A stretch of 44,596 bases of DNA from Mycolicibacterium neoaurum ATCC 25795 (GTDB taxonomy: Bacteria; Actinomycetota; Actinomycetes; Mycobacteriales; Mycobacteriaceae). The translations under genes were made by a program, and so were the position numbers. The notes below the pieces were generated by a model, which had not been told where the DNA came from, searched no databases, and saw nothing but the letters and a program-made list of their open reading frames with translations. Shown in pieces: positions 40,208 through 44,596 of this stretch; position 1 is the first letter of the stretch, and each line of letters opens with the position of its first letter. The stretch is from positions 1 through 44,596 of the forward strand of contig NZ_JMDW01000027.1 in NCBI RefSeq assembly GCF_000691525.1, read 5' to 3'.

Positions 40208-41008
40208 GTGACCGACAGTCCATTCATCTCCACTCAGAACGCGTGGGTGGAGTTCCCGATCTTCGATGCCAAATCGCGGTCCCTGAAAAAGGCCTTCCTC
40301 GGCAAAGCCGGCGGCACCATCGGCCGTAACGACGCCAATGTCGTGGTCATCGAGGCGCTGCGCGATATCACGATGTCCCTGCAGATGGGTGACCGCGTCG
40401 GCCTCGTCGGGCACAACGGTGCCGGAAAGTCGACGCTGCTGCGGTTGCTGTCGGGCATCTACGAACCCACCCGCGGGTCGGCGACGGTACGCGGACGGGT
40501 GGCCCCGGTGTTCGATCTCGGCGTCGGCATGGACCCGGAGATCTCCGGTTTCGAGAACATCATCATCCGTGGCCTGTTCCTCGGTCAGACCCGCAAGCAG
40601 ATGCTGGCCAAGGTCGATGAGATCGCCGACTTCACCGAGCTCGGCGACTACTTGTCCATGCCGCTGCGCACCTACTCCACCGGTATGCGGGTACGGCTGG
40701 CGATGGGTGTGGTCACCAGCATCGACCCGGAGATCCTGCTGCTCGACGAGGGGATCGGCGCGGTCGACGCGGAGTTCATGAAGAAGGCCCGCACCCGGCT
40801 GCAGAGCCTGGTCGCGCGGTCGGGAATCCTGGTGTTCGCCAGCCACTCCAACGAGTTCCTGGCCCAGCTGTGCAAGACGGCGATGTGGGTCGATCACGGC
40901 ACCATCCGGATGACCGGCGGGATCGAGGAGGTCGTCGGCGCCTACGAGGGCCCCGATGCGGCCCGGCACGTACGTGAGGTGCTCGAGGAGAACGAACGAC
41001 ATGGCTGA
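40208..41008 (+). CDS. wzt: Galactan/O-antigen ABC exporter ATPase Wzt
   Basis: 266-residue polysaccharide-export ATPase (Rv3781, formerly rfbE). Walker A GHNGAGKS is at 68-75, the signature is YSTGMRVRLA (typical of Wzt/TagH rather than LSGGQ), Walker B is ILLLDEGIGAVD, and the switch His lies in FASHS. No carbohydrate-binding C-terminal domain is present, as usual for the mycobacterial form. With Wzm it flips the lipid-linked galactan precursor across the plasma membrane. GTG 40208 starts 6 nt after the bpa stop; the end overlaps glfT1 by 8 nt. Confidence 0.94.
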   Translation: MTDSPFISTQNAWVEFPIFDAKSRSLKKAFLGKAGGTIGRNDANVVVIEALRDITMSLQMGDRVGLVGHNGAGKSTLLRLLSGIYEPTRGSATVRGRVAPVFDLGVGMDPEISGFENIIIRGLFLGQTRKQMLAKVDEIADFTELGDYLSMPLRTYSTGMRVRLAMGVVTSIDPEILLLDEGIGAVDAEFMKKARTRLQSLVARSGILVFASHSNEFLAQLCKTAMWVDHGTIRMTGGIEEVVGAYEGPDAARHVREVLEENERHG

Positions 41009-41939
41009 CGCCGCGACTCAGCAACGTGTTGTCGCGGTCATCGTCACCCACCGCCGCGTCGAGGCCCTCACGGTATCGCTGACGGCGGTGTCCGGTCAGA
41101 GTCGCAAGCCCGACCATCTGATCGTCGTCGACAACGACGACGATCCGGCGGTCGCCGAGTTGGTGGCCACCCAACCGATACCGACGACATATCTCGGCTC
41201 CCGCCGAAACCTGGGTGGTGCAGGTGGTTTCGCGCTCGGCATGCTGCACGCGCTGGCGCTCGGCGCCGACTGGGTCTGGCTGGCCGATGACGACGGCCGA
41301 CCTGCCGACGACTCCGTGCTGGCGACGCTGCTCGTCTGCGCCGACAAGCATGCGCTCGCCGCGGTATCGCCGATGGTGTGCGATCTCGGCGATCCCTCTC
41401 GGCTGGCGTTCCCGCTGCGCCGGGGCGTGGCATGGCGCAGGCATGTGGCGGAACTGAAGGTCGACGCCTCTGACGACCTGCTGCCGGGCATCGCGTCACT
41501 GTTCAACGGCGCCCTGTTCGCCGCCAGCACACTGGAATCGGTCGGGGTGCCCGACCTGAGATTGTTCATCCGCGGCGACGAGACCGATGTGCACCGCCGA
41601 CTGGTGTTGTCCGGTCTGCCATTCGGCACCTGTTTGGACGCGTCGTATCTGCATCCGGACGGCGCCGACGAATTCAAGCCGATCCTGGGCGGACGCATGC
41701 ACACGCAGTATCCCGATGACGCCGTGAAGCGGTTCTTCACCTACCGCAACCGCGGTTACCTGCAGGCGCAGCGCGGGTTACGCCGACTGATACCCCAGGA
41801 ATGGGTGCGTTTCGGGTGGTTCTTCCTGGTGACCCGGCGCGATCCGGCGGCTCTGCGGGAGTGGCTGCGGCTGCGCAAACTGGGCAGGCACGAGAAGTTT
41901 TCGAGATATCAGGCTGAGGCGGAGAGGCGGGGCGCATGA
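41001..41939 (+). CDS. glfT1: Galactofuranosyltransferase GlfT1
   Basis: 312-residue GT-A glycosyltransferase equivalent to Rv3782. It adds the first galactofuranose units from UDP-Galf to the rhamnosyl-GlcNAc-PP-decaprenyl linker, starting the galactan of arabinogalactan. Visible motifs are VAVIVTHRR (strand 1), VVDNDDD, SRRNLGGAGGFALG and the metal motif LADDDGRP (Asp96-98). It is an essential cell-wall enzyme facing the cytoplasm. ATG 41001 lies inside the wzt end and its own end overlaps wzm (ATGA), so synthesis and export are made from one transcript. Confidence 0.94.
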   Translation: MADAATQQRVVAVIVTHRRVEALTVSLTAVSGQSRKPDHLIVVDNDDDPAVAELVATQPIPTTYLGSRRNLGGAGGFALGMLHALALGADWVWLADDDGRPADDSVLATLLVCADKHALAAVSPMVCDLGDPSRLAFPLRRGVAWRRHVAELKVDASDDLLPGIASLFNGALFAASTLESVGVPDLRLFIRGDETDVHRRLVLSGLPFGTCLDASYLHPDGADEFKPILGGRMHTQYPDDAVKRFFTYRNRGYLQAQRGLRRLIPQEWVRFGWFFLVTRRDPAALREWLRLRKLGRHEKFSRYQAEAERRGA

Positions 41940-42766
41940 CGATCGTCGACGCGGCGGCCCAGTCCAAGACGATGGCGCGCGCCTGGGGTGATCTGCGGGG
42001 CGGGTTCGGCAAGCGCGAACTGTGGCTGCATCTCGGGTGGCAGGACATCAAGCAGCGCTATCGGCGTTCGGTGCTCGGCCCGTTCTGGATCACCATCGCC
42101 ACCGGGACCATGGCGCTGGCCCTCGGCGGCCTGTACTCCAAGCTGTTCAATCTCGAACTGTCCGAGCATCTGCCGTATGTGACTCTCGGCCTGATCATCT
42201 GGAACCTGATCAATGCGGCGATCATCGAGGGCGCCGACGTGTTCGTCGCCAACGAGGGTCTGATCAAACAGCTTCCGACGCCACTGAGCGTGCATGTCTA
42301 CCGGTTGGTGTGGCGCCAGGTCCTGCTGTTCGCGCACAACATCATCATCTTCGTGATCATCGCGATCATCTTCCCGCAACCGTGGAAGTGGACCGATCTG
42401 ACGTTCATTCCCGCGCTGTTCCTTATCGTGCTGAACTGCGTATGGGTGGCAATCGTTTTCGGCATTCTCGCGACCCGGTACCGCGATATCAGCCCGTTGC
42501 TCTTCAGCCTCGCGCAGCTGCTGTTCTACATGACCCCGATCATCTGGAACGACGAGACGCTGCGCAGGCAGGGTGCCGGCGGCTGGGCGAAGATCATCGA
42601 GTTCAATCCGTTGCTGCACTACGTCGACATCGTCCGCGCACCGCTGCTCGGTGCCGATCAGGAGCTGCGACATTGGATCGTCGTGCTGGCGTGTACGGCG
42701 GTGGGTTGGCTCTGTGCGGCGTTCGCGATGCGGCAGTACCGTGCGCGCGTCCCGTACTGGGTGTAA
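41936..42766 (+). CDS. wzm: Galactan ABC exporter permease Wzm
   Basis: 276-residue ABC-2 type permease (Rv3783, formerly rfbD) with about six membrane helices. LGWQDIKQRYRRSVLGPFW at the N-terminal amphipathic helix is characteristic of Wzm/TagG exporters, and NPLLHYVDIVRAPLLG occurs before the last helices. It partners Wzt to move the galactan lipid intermediate. Last gene of the bpa-wzt-glfT1-wzm unit. GCTGAC/GTCAGC, a 6-bp stem at 42775-42792, follows the stop and might end the transcript. Confidence 0.94.
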   Translation: MTIVDAAAQSKTMARAWGDLRGGFGKRELWLHLGWQDIKQRYRRSVLGPFWITIATGTMALALGGLYSKLFNLELSEHLPYVTLGLIIWNLINAAIIEGADVFVANEGLIKQLPTPLSVHVYRLVWRQVLLFAHNIIIFVIIAIIFPQPWKWTDLTFIPALFLIVLNCVWVAIVFGILATRYRDISPLLFSLAQLLFYMTPIIWNDETLRRQGAGGWAKIIEFNPLLHYVDIVRAPLLGADQELRHWIVVLACTAVGWLCAAFAMRQYRARVPYWV

Positions 42767-42774
42767 CCGCGTCA

Positions 42775-42792
42775 GCTGACTGATCCGTCAGC
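42775..42792 (+). terminator. Weak stem-loop after wzm
   Basis: GCTGAC-tgatcc-GTCAGC, 6-bp stem and 6-nt loop, 8 bp after the wzm stop, without a U-tract. Confidence 0.3.
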
Positions 42793-42854
42793 GTCATCCG
42801 GCGGTCACCTCGACGCCACCGCGCTGTCGGCTGTGCGGCGTTGAATGGCCTCCC

Positions 42855-43448
42855 ATGACCGACACCGTCACCCCCGAGAACACCGAATCCACCGCAGATA
42901 CCTTCATCGACGCCGAGATCGTTCCGGTGGCCGAATCCGACACCGGTCGTCACGCCGGCGATGTCCTCGAGCGGCAACTCGACGCGGGCCAGGATCTGAG
43001 CACCCACCTGATCGAGGCCACCACCGACGCCGCCGCTGCGGTGGCGGAGTCGCCCGCCAAGGTGATCGCGGCGATCCGCAGCGGCGCCACGCTGCCCGCC
43101 GCGCTCGGCGAGACCAACGAGGCCGTCCAGGAGGCGGTCCTGATGGCGGGCAGCCGAATCCGCACCGCTGTCGGTGCCTTTGTCAATCAGCAGGCACCGT
43201 TGCCGAACGCCGTGATCGTCGGTGCCGCAGAGGTGGCCGCAGCAACGGTGCGCGGCCAGGGCGAGCTGGTGTCCTCGGCGGTGGACGGCGTGTTCGAGGT
43301 GGCCGTCACCGTCGGCAGGCGCGGTGACGTCCGTGACGTGATCGACCAGGAGTGGAGCGAGTTCAACGCCACCGCCGTATCGGTCCGCGAAGCCGTCGAG
43401 GCCCGCATCGCGGTGGCCCGCCGGTCGATCCGAGACGCTGTTTCCTGA
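42855..43448 (+). CDS. Uncharacterised helical actinobacterial protein
   Basis: 197 residues. After an acidic Thr/Glu-rich start (1-45) the protein is nearly all helical and Ala/Val-rich, with heptad-like stretches around 50-195 and no cysteines. No signal peptide or clear membrane helix. Lengthwise it resembles phasin-like or structural helical proteins, but I recognise no family and assign no function. It lies downstream of wzm with an 88-bp gap and upstream of an alpha/beta hydrolase (13 bp), so it could be cotranscribed with the latter. Confidence 0.75.
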   Translation: MTDTVTPENTESTADTFIDAEIVPVAESDTGRHAGDVLERQLDAGQDLSTHLIEATTDAAAAVAESPAKVIAAIRSGATLPAALGETNEAVQEAVLMAGSRIRTAVGAFVNQQAPLPNAVIVGAAEVAAATVRGQGELVSSAVDGVFEVAVTVGRRGDVRDVIDQEWSEFNATAVSVREAVEARIAVARRSIRDAVS

Positions 43449-43461
43449 ACAATCGGTGCCT

Positions 43462-44241
43462 GTGAGCACCACACTGGCAGGACCGGACGGCACCGAACTC
43501 GTCGCCGAGGTGACGGGATCGGGGCCGCCGGTCGTCTTCGTCCACGGATCCAACGGCGATCTGAATTCGTGGGCTGATATCGCCGGCCGCCTCAGCGGCT
43601 ATCAGCTGATCCGCTACGCCCGGCGCAACCATCCACCCAGCGGGGTCGGTCCGGCACCGAACAGTTTCGGCGCGGAGGCCGGCGATCTGCAGGCGGTGCT
43701 CGAGTCCGTCGGCCGAGCTCACGTCGTCGGGGCGTCCTACGGGGCGACCGTGGCGTTGCATGCGGCACTGGCCGACAGCAGCCGCATCGCCTCGCTGGCG
43801 TTGTTCGAGCCGCCGGTGCTGATGACGGGTCCGCATCTGACGGCCGTGATCGACAGCTATCAGCGACTTTTCACCACGGTGCGGTACGCCGATGCCCTGG
43901 AACTGTTTCTGCGCGAGGCGGCGCAGATCCCCGCCGACGTACTGGCCGACGGGCCGCCCATTCCGGATGACCCCGTCGCGGCGATGAGCGCGCTTGCCGA
44001 TCTGGAGGCGATGGCCGGTGACGACGCACGCGTGGATCGCTGGGCAGCGATCGATGTTCCGGTGTTGCTGATGCAGGGCGGTCAGAGCTGGGCTCCGCTG
44101 CCCGACGGGATGGAAGCGTTGGGCGCGGCGCTACCTGCCGCGCGGCGCGTGGTGTGGGCCGAGCACTCTCATTTCGCCATGATGACCGCACCAGAGCTGA
44201 TGGCCGCGGCGGTGCAGGAGTTCTTGGACGGGTTGGCGTAG
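43462..44241 (+). CDS. Alpha/beta-fold hydrolase
   Basis: 259 residues. The oxyanion strand VVFVHGSNGD is near 25-34, the nucleophile elbow GASYG gives Ser92, and the catalytic His is in AEHSHFAMM near the C-terminus. The cap region (about 115-190) is short. Its substrate is unknown; it resembles small soluble esterases/epoxide-hydrolase-like proteins. GTG 43462 gives MSTTLAGPDG; GTG 43456 in the same frame is an alternative. No export signal is visible. Confidence 0.85.
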   Translation: MSTTLAGPDGTELVAEVTGSGPPVVFVHGSNGDLNSWADIAGRLSGYQLIRYARRNHPPSGVGPAPNSFGAEAGDLQAVLESVGRAHVVGASYGATVALHAALADSSRIASLALFEPPVLMTGPHLTAVIDSYQRLFTTVRYADALELFLREAAQIPADVLADGPPIPDDPVAAMSALADLEAMAGDDARVDRWAAIDVPVLLMQGGQSWAPLPDGMEALGAALPAARRVVWAEHSHFAMMTAPELMAAAVQEFLDGLA

Positions 44242-44295
44242 GCGACGTTTGGCGGGCCGACGTGTCAGAGGTGCGGAGTAACCTCGGAGAGGTGA

Positions 44296-44311
44296 TCGAA
44301 CACCAGTTCGA
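44296..44311. promoter_or_regulatory. LexA (SOS) box before the second DUF222 gene
   Basis: TCGAACACCAGTTCGA is a perfect TCGAAC-N4-GTTCGA palindrome ending 10 nt before ATG 44322. Its last base is the first base of the AAGGA ribosome site, so bound LexA would cover the start region. Confidence 0.85.
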
Positions 44312-44321
44312 AGGACCGGGG

Positions 44322-44596
44322 ATGGTGGTCGCTGACCACCTCGATGCCGCGCGCGGTCAGCTGCTCGCCGAACGCACCGCGGTGGCGGCGAAGGTGCTCG
44401 CGGCGGGCCGGTTCGCCCTGGCCCGGATGGCCGAGTTGGGGCATGGGTTCGACGATCTGATCGTCGATGACTGGGAACTGGTCGCCGCCGAGCTCGGCGC
44501 GGAGTTGGGGATCAGCCGGGGCCGGGCCTGCACGCTGATCACCCAGGGCCGCGACCTGCTCACCCGGCTCCCGGTCTTCGCCCAGGTCTTCGCCGG
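44322..44596 (+). CDS. DUF222 / 13E12-repeat family protein (5' part only)
   Basis: 91 codons visible before the window ends. VVADHLDAARGQLLAERTAV, WELVAAELGAELGISRGRA and TLITQGRDLLTRLPVFAQVFA (cut: TLITQGRDLL, TRLPVFAQVF) are the typical opening of a 13E12/DUF222 protein. Complete members run 400-550 residues and usually end with an HNH nuclease domain. ATG 44322 has AAGGA 6 nt upstream; GTG 44292 in frame would put the LexA box inside the gene. It differs markedly in sequence from the DUF222 gene at the window start, so the two are not a recent duplicate. Confidence 0.87.
   Translation, partial: MVVADHLDAARGQLLAERTAVAAKVLAAGRFALARMAELGHGFDDLIVDDWELVAAELGAELGISRGRACTLITQGRDLLTRLPVFAQVFA

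Noticed and set aside
1..44596. CRISPR arrays, insertion sequences, prophage or toxin-antitoxin modules
   Set aside because: No direct-repeat arrays, transposase or integrase motifs, or paired small toxin-antitoxin frames were found on reading both strands.

Overview
The window is a stretch of mycobacterial chromosome, most like a rapidly growing Mycobacterium (Mycolicibacterium). Evidence: high G+C, many GTG starts, lpqH (19-kDa antigen), the galactan pair glfT1/wzm-wzt, the proteasome activator bpa, and long gene-order similarity, recalled from memory, to M. tuberculosis H37Rv Rv3731 (ligC), Rv3752c-Rv3762c, Rv3772-Rv3774 and Rv3777-Rv3783. No phage, transposase, CRISPR array or secretion cluster is visible.

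Layout. 1-2.7 kb: a truncated DUF222 (13E12-type) gene diverges from ligC and a polysaccharide deacetylase, with a perfect LexA box between. 2.7-6.6 kb: metallo-beta-lactamase-fold hydrolase behind a MerR/SoxR-like operator, gluQRS, and an amino-acid ABC transporter whose binding protein and permease are fused. 6.6-10.6 kb (minus): CoA-transferase, saccharopine-dehydrogenase-like protein and tgt; tgt and gluQRS point to queuine salvage. 10.7-16.9 kb: two LpqH-family lipoproteins, a DUF732 protein, a PE-PPE-domain esterase, a zinc alcohol dehydrogenase, a secreted alpha/beta hydrolase and a phosphotransferase remnant. 16.9-27.7 kb: tRNA-Ser(CGA), tadA with its partner, tyrA, a glycolipid-binding protein, proXVWZ, a LapA-like protein, an APH-like kinase, a histidine phosphatase, an alkylsulfatase and a phosphoesterase. 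27.8-34.2 kb: a GGDEF-EAL protein, an NTF2-fold protein, tRNA-Arg(ACG), tRNA-Ser(GCT), pat, a lipoprotein, echA21 and an Ntn hydrolase. 34.2-37.3 kb: a small membrane protein candidate, a BKACE enzyme, a lower-G+C PE-PPE hydrolase beside tRNA-Ser(TGA), and a MarR regulator. 37.3-44.6 kb: quinone oxidoreductase, a lysine-less aminotransferase-fold protein, the bpa-wzt-glfT1-wzm operon, an unknown helical protein, an alpha/beta hydrolase, and the start of a second DUF222 gene, also with a perfect LexA box.

Themes. Envelope and surface functions dominate (galactan export, lipoproteins, secreted hydrolases, osmoprotectant uptake), followed by tRNA modification (tgt, gluQRS, tadA and its likely substrate tRNA-Arg(ACG)). 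At least fifteen genes have a TANNNT -10 hexamer ending 6-7 nt before ATG or GTG, which predicts leaderless mRNAs. The least explained pieces are an about 73-nt near-perfect hairpin at 7982-8054, a leaderless micro-ORF overlapping a secreted-hydrolase start, the MerR-type operator without a regulator nearby, and the two SOS-boxed DUF222 genes at the window ends.
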